From Lepidostoma basale (taxonomy: Eukaryota > Arthropoda > Insecta > Trichoptera > Lepidostomatidae): DNA of 64,000 nucleotides. Shown in pieces: positions 22,111-32,449 of this stretch. The stretch spans positions 469,501 through 533,500 of the forward strand of contig JAHDVF020000223.1 in NCBI GenBank assembly GCA_022606425.2, written 5' to 3'. The position numbers and the translations under genes were made by a program. The notes under the pieces were generated by a model, which saw only the letters and a list, made by a program, of their open reading frames with translations, ran no database searches and had not been told where the DNA came from. How positions within the stretch are numbered: the first letter of the stretch is position 1; every line of letters starts with the position of its first letter.

Positions 22111-22345
22111 TCAAACTTTTTCCTAAAGTTTACCCGTGCTGCATTATGCTTATTACAATAAACAGTTTTTGCTCTATGCTTTCAGTTGTTTCAGATGTTG
22201 ATTCATTGCAGTATCTGGGCAGTATTATATACTGGCCGCACTGGTATTGTCGGGTGCCGTATATACAAACACATGCTCAAGCATGCCTCCATTGGGTGTC
22301 GGGTAAATTGAACCGTTTCGTTGTGGTGCAAGTGGGTGGAACTAC

Positions 22346-22521
22346 CTGTTGAGCGGGCCTGGCCGGGGCGAGCGACACATCCACGTCAAGGTGAGTGGGC
22401 CTTTGGGGCCGGACTTGCGCGTGCGCACCCTTCGGAGGCGGCTCCAGCGTGAGCTGCTGCAACTGATGGCGGTCTTCCAGCTCCAGCGGACCCTTCTCCA
22501 CCGCCTTCGGCTGGCCGGCTT
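22346..22521 (-). CDS. NOS1AP: NOS1AP (CAPON) linker exon
   Basis: A 176-bp exon between a strong acceptor (TTTCCTCCGCAG) and a donor (CAACAG followed by GTAGTT). It begins with two bases of a split codon, which join the single G left by the exon at 48463 to give Glu, and it ends in phase 0. The encoded segment is polar and Pro-rich (GQPKAVEKGPLELEDRHQLQ, then QLTLEPPPKGAHAQV), fitting a flexible linker between the PTB domain and the coiled coil. The GC content is far above that of the surrounding intron. Confidence 0.8.
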
Positions 22522-23040
22522 CTGCGGAGGAAACAAATTAATCTTGCCACATTCTCATCCGTTTGGAGCAACATAATTCCAAAATCGCTTCACATTTCAA
22601 ATGCAATTTCTTTGCGAAAGAAGCGAATTATTTTTGACTTTGGAACAACATAATTTCATTTTTCAAATTCGCTTCACATTTCAAATACAAAGAAACATTT
22701 ATCAAATTAAAACATTCTACCCGTTTATATTAACATTGTCACACAATTTACATCACACAGTTTACAGTTTACATTATCACACAATTTGAACATACTTCAT
22801 TTTTAAATTCGCTTCATGTTTAAAATACAAAAACAAAAATTAGTTAATTTTCTGAATAAAAGAGAGAAAACAAATTAAACTTGCCGCCTTATTTTCCGAT
22901 AGGAGATATTATCACAGAATTTGTCAAACCATACAAGCAACACCATTTCAAAATTCGCTTCATATTTCAAATGCAATAAAACATTTTGTGGAAAATAAAT
23001 AACACATAATTATAATGTAGTTAATTATCATTTAACCAAA

Positions 23041-23108
23041 TGAAATTTTATGTTTTAAAATAAAAATTAAAATTCAATTTTTATTTTTATTTTAAAACAT
23101 AAAATCAA
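23041..23108. repeat. AT-rich perfect-like hairpin
   Basis: ATTTTATGTTTTAAAATAAA is followed after a short loop by its reverse complement (TTTATTTTAAAACATAAAAT). No RNA polymerase III boxes or other context point to a function. Confidence 0.6.
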
Positions 23109-23285
23109 AACCTTGTTAAATTCTTGTGCATTTTAAAATTCTTTAGGTATCACATTCTTGTCAATTGTGTTATTAAAATAATTTTAAAAAATTGGCGGTG
23201 ATATTGTGTATTCCATAATGACTAATTTTTGTGAATTAAAACAATATTTTGAGTTTATTTTTCATTATATGTATCGAATATTCGA

Positions 23286-23327
23286 TCTCCCGATGATGAA
23301 GATGTAAAACCTTCGAACACGTCGAGA
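23286..23327 (+). ncRNA. Hammerhead-like motif, decayed (group B-like)
   Basis: CCGATGA at 23290-23296, a stem with GAAG (23298-23301) and CTTC (23311-23314), then GAACACGTC where GAAACACGTC is expected. Stem I pairs TCTC (23286-23289) with GAGA (23324-23327). One A of the GAAA box is missing and U4 is C, so activity is unlikely. Confidence 0.4.
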
Positions 23328-23659
23328 CAAATTAGCCTAGAAGTGGAATAACAGTATTTTTATTCTTAAAAGATCGTAAGGAATTTTTTTTTTCTTCTCA
23401 TAATACATATTGTTACAGAATGTACACGCTATGTATCAAACCTCAAGAAAAACTTTTATATATCATGACAATAATATTATTTTGATAGCTATTAATTGTT
23501 TCTAGAAGAAATACGTACTACATATTAAATATTTCATTTTATTGAAAATATTGCTGGCTTTTTCTTCTATTTTCGCCTTCACTTTGTTTTGTGGATTCAT
23601 ATTTGAATAAATATAATTACACTTTGTATTACAACACTTTTTTATTTTTACTGAACTCA

Positions 23660-23691
23660 GACATGTTCCGGTTACAAGTAACTTTTATCAA
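23660..23691 (-). ncRNA. Group D hammerhead-like motif (left arm)
   Basis: The minus strand reads TTGATAA (23691-23685), stem II GTTAC/GTAAC with a two-base loop, GGAAC (one change from GAAAC), AT and GTC. Stem I pairs TTCA (23695-23692) with TGAG (23659-23656), including one wobble. The box differs from CUGAUGA at C3 and G8 together. Confidence 0.45.
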
Positions 23692-23738
23692 TGAATACAA
23701 TTTTAACCTAAATTAAATTAAGGTTAAAATTGTATACA

Positions 23739-23770
23739 TTGATAAAGGTTACTTGTAACCGAAACATGTT
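23739..23770 (+). ncRNA. Group D hammerhead-like motif (right arm)
   Basis: TTGATAA (23739-23745), an extra A, six-pair stem II GGTTAC/GTAACC with loop TT, intact GAAAC (23761-23765), AT and GTT. Stem I is only two pairs (CA with TG). The core is compatible with a U3-A8 pair replacing C3-G8. Confidence 0.5.
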
Positions 23771-23869
23771 TGAGTTCAGTAAAAATTAAGTGTTGTAATA
23801 CAAACTGTAACTATATTTATGCAAATATTGCTGGCTCCTTTCTAGAATATCCTTTCATTTTTTAACGTC

Positions 23870-23960
23870 TTGACAAGGTAAAATATGTCGTTCCTATAAC
23901 ATATAAGATAATAAAACTTTTAGAAAATAGATATGTTTATTCAGTATCATTCGCAGTATC
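23870..23960 (+). repeat. Group C arm, decayed
   Basis: TTGACAAGGTAAAATATGTC, then GTTCCTATAACAT and AATAAAACTTTTAGAAAATA match the arm of group C with many changes. Confidence 0.45.
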
Positions 23961-25499
23961 GTTTATATTAAGTATATAATAGATATGTTAAAATTATTTT
24001 ATTTAAGATTAAAGTAGTTAATAACTTTATATAATACACATATATAATAACTTTATATAATACACATATTAGACTTGAAAAAATGTAAAAAAAAATCTCT
24101 TAAATTTTCAATCTGAGGACTATTGCAAAGCAATGAGGTGAAACTCTCCATTGATGATTATTATTTTTTAAAGTTGATTTTAAAAATGGAATCGAATGTT
24201 TAAATATGTTTAACAAATCTTACACCAGTTGATTGGAGCATAAACAAATCTAACATAATATGAAACGTACAATTCATATAAGCTAATTAATTCTTATATA
24301 TAAAATCTAAAACAATTAGTTCCCCTTCAAAATTTTCTATGGGCAAGGAAGCGGCCTCCACGTGTGGTATAATTATAACTATAACAACCGGCGCCCCTGA
24401 TTGAAAATCGATAAAGTGTCCCACCACAATGGCAAGAGGAAAATGAGAAATAGAGTCCTTTTAGAGCCATTCCAGCAAATAATTAACCTTCTTGCCATCG
24501 TTACGATAAAGAAGAAGCAAAACGTTCTTCTAAAACTGACAAATGCGTGTTTATTACGTTAATGTAATCCAATTGTTAATTCGACTAATTCGTTTAACAT
24601 TATTTAATTAATCTTTCCTTATTTCTAAGTAAAACTGAATCTCCGATTCTTATTGATCTACATCAGTTTAATAAATAAACATTTCAAGCAGTGGCTAACA
24701 TATCAATTCGACCGAGAAAAAACCACTGTGAAAATTATAACACGATCAAAATAGACGTCGAAAGACGGGAACGTGTCATGAATTTTGAAGATGATGTCTA
24801 AAAAAAACATTAAATTTATTTTTGCCTTTTAGTAAGATCAAAATAGATTGTTTATGAGTATCCACCAATATGCATACATAAAATTGTTTTAAATCAAGAA
24901 GATATAAAATTTATTGTATAAAATTATTCCAATTAAAATATAACGTTGAAAATTCTGAATCCAAGATTTTGTGCAAGAAGGGTGTAATATTACAATGATA
25001 AAACTTTTATTTTCCATTCAAATATCAACATTCGATATTTTGCTTCATTGCTTGAAGTAAATTGATAATTATAAATTACGTGTTTATAAAATAATAATAT
25101 AAATGAACTTCTTAAATGTTTTCAGAAAACATTAAATACTTGTAAGATAATATTGAAGCACTACAAAATTACAAAACTTTGCAGTGCAAAATTACAACAC
25201 TTTTACAAAGCATTACAAAACTTTGCAGTGTTCGAGTTGTTTGTAAGAAAATGGCAATAATAAAAATAATATGATAATATTTGTAATAACAAACACCTTT
25301 TACTAAGAACATTGCTTTCCCTGCCTCCCATTGTGGTAACAATTATAGCGAGGGATGTTATGTTGTCTTTACATAATATATTATTCATTATTAATAATAA
25401 TACCAAATTAAACCGTCCATATCAAATAAAAAATGTGTAAAATTTTATATTGAATATATGTTAAATTCCGTAAAATTTTATATTAAATATATGATATCA

Positions 25500-25945
25500 A
25501 TGAAAACGTCCTTTTTCTAAATGTTTTTAAATATTTTATACATATTAATTAAATAAACTGACGTTTTTCTTAAAACTGCTTCGCCAGGCTAGCTGGCATC
25601 GATGGTTTCTGTCGTTAAACGGGTCGCTGCGCTGTCGAAATAATGACAAAAAAGGTTGCATAAAAAAACATTAAACACGTTTTATTTAATTGTTATTTAG
25701 AATGAACTTCCATCAAAAGATTAGACTTTTCTATAATTACTATTTATATTACATTAGACAAAGTATAATACATTAGAATATTCCTTTTTTATTAAAATAC
25801 ATTTAGATAATTCTCTAGCAAGGCGAAAATGTCATACCGTATAACTTCTAGAAAACAGATGTTTTCGTCACAATTAATGTGAAGTTTTACATACTTTTAG
25901 TTTAGTTTTACGTACTTGTTAAAAAAACAATAAATATGATATTAA
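25500..25945. repeat. Group C arms, separated
   Basis: A left inverted arm near 25500-25530 (ATGAAAACGTCCTTTTTC) and a right arm at 25805-25945 (CTAGCAAGGCGAAAATGTC, AACTTCTAGAAAACAGATG, GTGAAGTTTTACATAC) are split by about 275 bp of unrelated sequence. The element was apparently interrupted by an insertion or rearrangement. Confidence 0.5.
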
Positions 25946-26476
25946 ACTTTTCATTTAAATATACGAGCATAATTATTAATAAATATTCTTCACAAAACAT
26001 GTATCGTTTAGCAGTTATTTTTGAAGCATTGAGAAATAATACCCAGGAATTTATATTTGTCTTACGATAAATTTTCCCCCCTACGGCGTTTTCTACTGTA
26101 CATGGCTGAATTATTTCTTATTTCAATGTTACATCGTATATCGTCTTCCGCAGATTATTTCTATGAAATCTTAATACTCATATATGCCATTCTTCCCACT
26201 TTCATAATTATTCAACCTACTACATAGTTTACTCCAATCCAATCTTGGAAGTTAAACTGCTTTCATAAAAAAATACCTACGTACCTACATAGAAGCGCAA
26301 AATGGCGTTTATGGCACCATTTTTCTAATCGCTATAATAATTGGTGAAATCATCCCCAATCGCAATGTAAGATTTTCGTTATCATTGCCATTAACGCATT
26401 AAATATTTACATAATCTTACATGATTTTAATTTTTTTTATGCGATACTAGAAAAGGAACCATTAAGGTCGTACTAT

Positions 26477-26745
26477 AATTAATGTTTCTTGAATAATGAT
26501 GTAAAAACTCCATAAAATAATTATTGAATGGAAACGTCTGTTTTCCAGAAGTTTAATTATATTTTATAGGAATGACATGTTTCGACTGACATTATCAAAT
26601 ATGTCACATTTGATAATGCCATAGCAAGGTGATACATGCTATTCCCATTAAATATACAAAACTTTTGGAAAACAGATGTTTTAATTTGTTTATCGTTTAA
26701 TTTATTGTTTCCTTAACAGTGATGTAAAACTCCATATTAAATAAT
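26477..26745. repeat. Group C foldback element, near complete
   Basis: One of the clearest group C palindromes. The left tail (TTTCTTGAATAATGATGTAA, GGAAACGTCTGTTTTCCAG, GGAATGACATGTTTCGAC) and the right arm (CAAGGTGATACATGCTATTC, TTTTGGAAAACAGATG) mirror each other. The centre is ATTATCAAATATGTCACATT then TGATAATG, so two TTGATAA boxes sit back to back. The right GAAAC is GATAC. A further diverged arm follows to about 26880. Confidence 0.7.
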
Positions 26746-26879
26746 CAATACGAATAAAACCGTGGGTTTTCTCAGAGTTTAATGGTATTATATTGCTAAA
26801 GTTTTATCAAATAATGTCACACTTGAAAATAACTTAACAAGAAGTAACATGTCATTACCATAAAATATAATAAAACTTC

Positions 26880-26960
26880 GAGACACTTTATTTTAGTAAG
26901 TAGCACCAACCGGTTTCACTCTGTAGCGAGGTTCTTCAGGGCTATTCACAAATAGTTTGT
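26880..26960 (-). repeat. Group B end
   Basis: The minus strand carries the hammerhead-like motif listed at 26905, followed by a tail (CTACTTACTAAAATAAAGTG) that fuses into the group C arm at about 26880. Confidence 0.5.
26905..26942 (-). ncRNA. Group B hammerhead-like motif with canonical box
   Basis: The minus strand reads CTGAAGA (26939-26933), stem II with ACCTC and GAGT (one bulge), GAAAC (26917-26913), loop CG and GTT (26910-26908). Stem I pairs GCC (26942-26940) with GGT (26907-26905), one wobble. All invariant core bases are present, unlike the other group B copies. Confidence 0.55.
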
Positions 26961-27000
26961 GACGTGAAAACATGTTTAATTTTATTTTTTAAAATAAGAT

Positions 27001-27345
27001 TTAGTTTTTTTGTGTCGGGTGAAGCATAAAAAAGCTACTAGTGAAACAATGTCGAATTTGTGAACGCCGGTGCAGTCGAAGTGCGGTGTCGACCCGCCGC
27101 GATTTTTGGTTTAAAATCCCGGGTGACATTGGACCTGCATACAAAATCGCGTGCTGTTTCCTTTGTTCGATAATTGGAACTTTATGAGTTCTTTGTGTTT
27201 TTATGTATCGGAGTGCGGCGCTGATCAGAAATAGCCGTAAGGTCGCTCGGACGTAAGTATTACCGATGTTACGAAACACGTCATGATTGTCACATTCGGT
27301 CCAGATGTTTGCCAAGCCGGCGCGGAGCGGAGATGCCGTCATCGC
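27001..27345 (-). other. Unassigned GC-richer ORF
   Basis: A 113-codon minus-strand ORF (IWTECDNHDVFRNIGNTYV, ALRYIKTQRTHKVPI, FTSSFFMLHP) in a patch with many CpGs. I do not recognise it. It looks like a conserved sequence, possibly a transposon remnant. No splice or promoter evidence supports a host gene. Confidence 0.25.
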
Positions 27346-27454
27346 AGTCGAATATTCAAAAATAAGGTGTTCGCGTTCACGCTGGAAAGAAACGCGCTAA
27401 TAAATAATCACAAGCTTTGCCCCGAATAATAATTAATCTACGTGTTATCATAAC

Positions 27455-27647
27455 GTGACCACATTAAAAATAATACTGTATAATTTGACGGTAGTTACCT
27501 ACGGCTGTGAAACATGGTCACCAAGGCAGAGAGAAGTAAGCAAGCTAGCAAGTTTTCAGAGAAAAAATCTAAGTAAAATATTTGGACCCACGCTGAAGAT
27601 TGAAATCGCAGAATCAAAAGAAATTTTAAGCTTGAATTACTGATTAA
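27455..27647 (+). mobile_element. LINE fragment, 5' part, split by a MITE
   Basis: The plus strand reads LTVVTYGCETWSPRQREVSK, LASFQRKNLSKIFGPT, a C-terminal non-LTR retrotransposon segment. It is cut at TTAA (27644-27647) by the piggyBac-like MITE and resumes at 28347. Confidence 0.75.
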
Positions 27648-28346
27648 CCGTCGCGTTGCCATGTGGTCAATTGAGTTTCCACTGCCAATTTAAAGTTGAT
27701 TTTCTTAAAACCTATGGACCCTAACATTATAAAAAAAATTGTAATCCTCCATTGAAGTGTTCTTAATATTTCTTAATAAAAAAAAAAGCAAAAAATTACT
27801 TCTTTCATCCCAAAAAAAAATTTTTTTTAAGACTGCCCTCACCTTCATTCGTGTTAAGGTAGAATTTGTTTTGCTAATATTTACAACTTTATCAAAAGTG
27901 ACAAATACTTACTCGCTGTTTTGAACGTATTATAAATTATGTTTGGCCTTTTCTAATAGGTACGTAATAATACCGACTGTGGACGGAAACGCAGCACGCA
28001 ACTTAATAATATCAGAACTGTGAAAATATTAACACTTTACCAAAAAGGACAAATATTAATACGTACTCGTTGTCTTGAACGTACTATACATTTTGCCTAG
28101 GTGCCTTTATCATACGTAAAATTATAGCAGCGCGGCCGCGGCGCGGCGCGGCGGAGCGAGACAAGTTCATACTTGGTGTCAGTCGCTCGTATGCTGTGAC
28201 GCATTCCTAATGAAATTCCCTACAAGATGACATAAATTAAATTTTGATTCATCGAGTCATATGCTTGATATTTAGATAAGGTTAGCGGTAAACCGAATTG
28301 ACCACATGGGAGCGAGCGTTTTGTTTTGAACACGGTACGTTAAGGG
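27648..28346 (-). mobile_element. piggyBac-like MITE, copy 2
   Basis: A 699-bp element flanked by TTAA on both sides (27644-27647 and 28347-28350). It is the inverted counterpart of 19771-20531, with the same subterminal CATGTGGTCAATT block near both ends. It contains a very GC-rich stretch near 28130-28165 (CGCGGCCGCGGCGCGGCG). Removing it and one TTAA rejoins the LINE sequence ...CTGA-TTAA-CCAGAAAAC..., which confirms the insertion. No transposase is encoded. Confidence 0.85.
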
Positions 28347-28625
28347 TTAACCAGAAAACAGTAGTGAGATTTTGTAAGTCTTAACGCCTACGGAAGGCTG
28401 GCCATGCAAAAAAAAAATGCCAGAGGGTAGAGCACCGAAAATAAAATCCAGATGGGTTCCGCTCGAAAAGAGACCAAGAGGCAGACTAAGGAAAATATGG
28501 ATGGACTGCGTGAAAGAGAGAAAGTAAGAAGAAATTAGAAAGATCTGGAGAATAGAGAAAGTTGGCCAGAGACAGGAGTCAGTGGAGGGCTGTTGTGGAG
28601 GAGGCCGAATCTCACACCGGGATTT
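28347..28625 (+). mobile_element. LINE fragment, 3' part, after the MITE
   Basis: It continues the LINE of 27455: the plus strand gives AGHAKKMPEGRAPKIKSRW, RPRGRLRKIWMDCVKER and then a broken C-terminus (WRAVVEEAES-like). Frameshifts are present. Confidence 0.7.
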
Positions 28626-28639
28626 CATTCAAATTATTT

Positions 28640-29298
28640 AAATAAAATATACAAACATTACAGACATATTTCCAGATCGTTTGCAATTACATTATGAGAA
28701 TTCAAAAGAGAAGCATAAATAAATAAATAAAAATAAGCTTAAGAATTAGAAATAATCATAACATTGATATTGCATCCCTGAGGCAACTCACACTGTCACG
28801 AAATATGTCGACCTCCGAGGCGATCCGATTAAGCAATAAGATTGCCCTACCCACAGACATAACCATTGGCAGGTTGGTACTGCAGCGCAGCAAATAAAAC
28901 AATCTGTGCTGTCTTTGACGAAGGTAATTATCAGGGACAAATAGACCTACATCACACAGGACATCCGAGTTTTGTATACGGCCGCCAATCAGCTGAATGA
29001 TGTGAAGTCCCAAGTGAATATTCCTCCTTCTCTCCAATGATTGGTAGATTAGCATACCTAGCAAGAATTCAGTTGGAAAGAGCCACGGGTAATAAACGCT
29101 CTCCCTGAGGTAAAGAAAAGCGCAGAATTTTTTCTGCACTCGCTCCACCATCAGGGAATATCGGATCCCAGACGGTGACCAAATATCGTCGGATGTAGCG
29201 TCGAGAAGAAGAAGAAGAAGGGCGGGACCTTTAGTGGGGCAACACCTATGACTGCCGGTCCCGGGTTCGATTACCGATGCGAAAAATAAATAAATCAC
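28640..29298 (-). mobile_element. Jockey/CR1-like LINE C-terminus
   Basis: A 180-codon minus-strand ORF (28756-29298) contains SGIRYSLMVERVQKKFCAFL, LLGMLIYQSLERRRNIHLGL and ASEVDIFRDSVSCLRDA. This resembles the C-terminal region after the reverse transcriptase in jockey/CR1-type elements. A TTTA-repeat tail lies at its 3' side (28715-28735). The N-terminal 30 codons come from a different sequence containing a box-B-like GGTTCGATTACC. Confidence 0.6.
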
Positions 29299-29317
29299 GA
29301 CCTAATAATTTAACAAT

Positions 29318-29449
29318 TAAATGTCAGCAACGTAAAAATTCGGAAAAATTGAGGAGGGTGCATGATACACTGAATAAATATTGAGGAATCGAGAAAAGTA
29401 CATCAGAAAAGAGCAGTGGGAGACGACGTGATTGTTAGTTAGTTAGTAT
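29318..29449 (+). repeat. LINE-A 3' end
   Basis: AATGTCAGCAACGTAAAAAT, ATTGAGGAATCGAGAAAAG and a GTTAGTTAGTTAG tail. Confidence 0.6.
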
Positions 29450-29885
29450 GATTAACTACCCTTATTTTTTGGTTATTTTAGTTTTTTCATTAATTTTTTA
29501 AATATTTTCTAACAATTAAAAACACGAGGTGAACCGATTATTTACTTCATTTCCAACAAGTATGCTTTGTTTGGTAAATGTTTAATACCTATTGGTCAAA
29601 CCATTATCTCAAGTGGCCGGTATTACATTGTTTCACGAAGTGATCGGCTTTTGACCGTTCCCCCGTCAAGTGGGTACATGTGTATACTGTGGAGAGGGGG
29701 TAGGGTTGAACGAGGATTATTTTGCAAATAAACCCTTCGATTGAACAACCCTCCTAGCAACGTATGAAGTAAAGTGGCATAACAACATGCAAACAGATTA
29801 ATACTTTACAGAGAACAATGAAATGTTTTAACGGATTCTTTCGTTCGGGTTGAAATGACACTGTTTGCTAACACAACAAATAACA

Positions 29886-30262
29886 AAGAATCGCGCCGTT
29901 TACAGCGAGTCATACACGCACGACGATTTTTCCGATTTTTAACATGGCCGAACATTAAAATTTGATTGATTTGATCATCCCATACTTTCCTTGGTTTTCT
30001 TCGACTCCGTACTCCATTCACATTGTTAACGTAAACTTTTTTAAGCATCATTTTTTCATATATTTGTTCGATATGTCCAAACCAACGAAGTGATCTCTTC
30101 ATTATTTTGTTTATATTACTTTCTTCCGCTCAATATTTCTTTCTGATATCAGCATTTGAAATTATATCGTACATCATTTTACCACATGAAAGATCTCAAA
30201 TTTACGGCATTTTTTCTGATCTCATCCTTCTTTTGCCAGTTTCATGCTTCACTTCCACCATC
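29886..30262 (-). mobile_element. LINE-A 3' fragment
   Basis: The minus strand reads KRSLRWFGHIEQIYEKMMLK, KVYVNNVNGVRSRRKPRK, VWDDQINQILMFGHVKNRKN and RRACMTRC. The 3' end is truncated. Confidence 0.7.
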
Positions 30263-30359
30263 AAACATATTTTTAAATCAACTTAAGGTACATATCGGTT
30301 TTATTTCAAATCAAAAACACAAAACGTTAAAAAATGGTGTATAATATCTGAACCGTTAT

Positions 30360-30770
30360 TTTTTCATCCACGCGTTCTATGTGACCAAACCAACGCAGTG
30401 ATCCTTGTTAATTTTGTTCATTATTCTTTCTTCCGCTCTATAATTCTTCCTTATATCAGCATTTGAAATGCTGTCATACATCGTTTCACTACACAAACGT
30501 TTTAGGGATCTATTCTCTCCCGCAATTATTCTGCTCTTGTTCTTCTTATGCCAATTACATGCATACATCAGGGTTTGTACTAAAACTCCATTGATATATT
30601 TTTTATTTCCAATAACAGTTTTTGTCACTATCCGTTCGGCCATCCGCTGTGAACATGGTACCTAAATAGACAAACTCATTCACCCACCCTAAGTTCTCCT
30701 GATATACACATATGTTACAAACTATCGTGTCCTCATCCCTTTCAAAAACTATCACGTCTTGCAATTTAAG
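30360..30770 (-). mobile_element. LINE-A fragment
   Basis: The minus strand reads MAERIVTKTVIGNKKYINGV, TLMYACNWHKKNKSRIIAG and ENRSLKRLCSETMYDSISNA, just downstream of the palm region. It is truncated at both ends and lies next to another piece in the same direction. Confidence 0.65.
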
Positions 30771-30984
30771 TATTAACAATAATGATTTGTTATTTTTCTG
30801 ATTTCATACACGTATTACATGTACAATTCCACGAATTTAAATTAACAATTATAGTTTTAATTTATGCCTTCCGCAAATAAAATTGAAAAAATTGTTCCAC
30901 AAAATCAAAATTATCATGAAAAATACATAAAGCATATAAATGATACTCCCCGCACAGAATATAATACAATACATTAAAGATACG

Positions 30985-31340
30985 ACAACTCGAAACTCCG
31001 CCAGAGAATGATCAAATGCTATGTGTGGTCTGTTTTTTTGTATGGATGTGAAACGTGGACCTTAAATGTCAACTCAACGAATCACCGAATGTTCAGAATT
31101 CCCTGGACCGACATGGTTACCAATACCGAAGTCCCGAGACGAGCTAGAGTTGACAGGGAATTGTTATCAACTATCAAGGTTCGGAAAATTTCACATCTGG
31201 GTCTACTGCGTGGAGAAAAGTACCAACTTTTCCAACTGATATTGGAGGGGAAAATTGAGAATTAGTAGGAGACAAATGTCCTGGCTGCGAAACGTGAGAG
31301 AGTGGACCGGCTTCCGAAGTGTGGAGGAGCTATTCAAACA
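30985..31340 (+). mobile_element. LINE-B fragment
   Basis: The plus strand reads MIKCYVWSVFLYGCETWTLN, MFRIPWTDMVTNTEVPRRA and LLSTIKVRKISHLGLLRGEK, related to 18045 and 42805. It stops near 31340, where a different LINE begins in the same direction. Confidence 0.75.
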
Positions 31341-31344
31341 CTGA

Positions 31345-31800
31345 GATGAGACTTGTTCAAACCCTTGTTTTCTCCAAATTTCTTTATGGTTGCGAGTCTT
31401 GGACTATGCGAACATCGGAGAGGTCCAAAATTGACGCTTTCGAGATGTGGTGCTAGCGGCGATGCTGCGTATACCCTTGACGGTAAGAAGAACAAACCAG
31501 ACAATCATTGACCAGCTGGGTATCGAGGCAAGACTCTCGCGGATGTGCTATCAGAGAGTATTGACATATTTTGTACACATAGTCCGGAGAGATCAGGACA
31601 ACCTTGAAAAGTTCATCATTATGGGCAAAGTGGAGGGAAGGCAACCACAAGAACGACCTCTGAGCCGCTGGTCCGATCAAATCAGAGATCTGACTGGTCT
31701 CTCATTAGCTGCGGCCTGGAGACTGACGGGTGACAGGAGCGCATGGCGTGCCACGGTCAATGGTTTACAGGATGGACACGACCCTCAATCATGAGGAATA
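31345..31800 (+). mobile_element. LINE-C C-terminal fragment
   Basis: The plus strand reads FLYGCESWTMRTSERSKIDA, then (frameshift) AAMLRIPLTVRRTNQTIIDQ, LGIEARLSRMCYQRVL, IVRRDQDNLEKFIIMGKVEG and LSRWSDQIRDLTGLSLAAAW. It reaches the natural stop at about 31794. LINE-C recurs at 34930 and 36295. Confidence 0.75.
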
Positions 31801-32449
31801 CGACTGAGAAGATAAGTATGGTAGTAGTTGAGCAGTAAATTTGATACAAAGATTTAAAGTCACATCAACCATTGTATGATAACTACACGGGGGACGATGT
31901 GAAATCCCTTTTAAACATTATACAAAAACGATTTTAAATACAGAAAAATAAAAGTAAAGAAACGATTTACTTACAAATTGATGATATCCATCAATTTTGC
32001 AATTGAAATTAGTTATTTACCTATTTAGAATAAAAGAAAATGACATAAAAATGTATTAAATAATCCCTTTCTTCGTTAGGTTTATTTTACATAGTAGATT
32101 AAATTCAAGTAAATTTAAGTAAAACAAGGCGTAATTTTAAATTAAGAATAAAAGAGCAAATAAGATAATGATTTTTCTGAACTTCCTAACCACCTCATTG
32201 AAAAAGATCATTCATGGCGTTGAAATTTTGCATGTTAATAATAGAAATACAACTTTGAGCAATCTCGAAATTTTAGAAATTAAAAAAGTAATTAAAAATA
32301 AATAAAATATTATAAATAATCAAACAAATTTAACGCAAAGTTCAATCTTTAATTTATTTCCTTTGTTGTAAGTACCTGAACCCCATAAAGAACTTTAAAT
32401 TATTATTTTAAAATTTAAATTGATTCATAATATTTGTTATAACAAAAGC

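Larger units (their letters stand above)
16872..22345 (-). other. NOS1AP: NOS1AP intron
   Basis: A 5,474-bp intron filled with LINE fragments and one piggyBac-like MITE. 18613-19136 and 21403-21755 show nothing recognisable. A (CT)n tract lies at 21972-22018, and 22145-22330 has a faint LINE-like ORF that I do not trust. Confidence 0.7.
23573..23830. repeat. Group D inverted pair
   Basis: A palindromic element. The left arm (CGCCTTCACTTTGTTTTGTG, TATTTGAATAAATATAATT, TTGTATTACAACAC, ACTGAACTCAGACATGTTCC) is mirrored by the right arm (GTAACCGAAACATGTTTGAG, TTCAGTAAAAATT, AGTGTTGTAATACAAA). The centre is an AATTTAAT-type palindrome near 23712-23725. Each arm carries a hammerhead-like motif that faces outward. 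No protein is encoded. Confidence 0.75.

Noticed and set aside
22145..22345. Plus ORF with YLGS and THAQACLHWVSGKLN
   Set aside because: Faintly LINE-like but too short and too diverged to assign.
29255..29285. GGTTCGATTACC as a tRNA box B or SINE
   Set aside because: No box A at the right distance and no cloverleaf; treated as part of the LINE-adjacent sequence.
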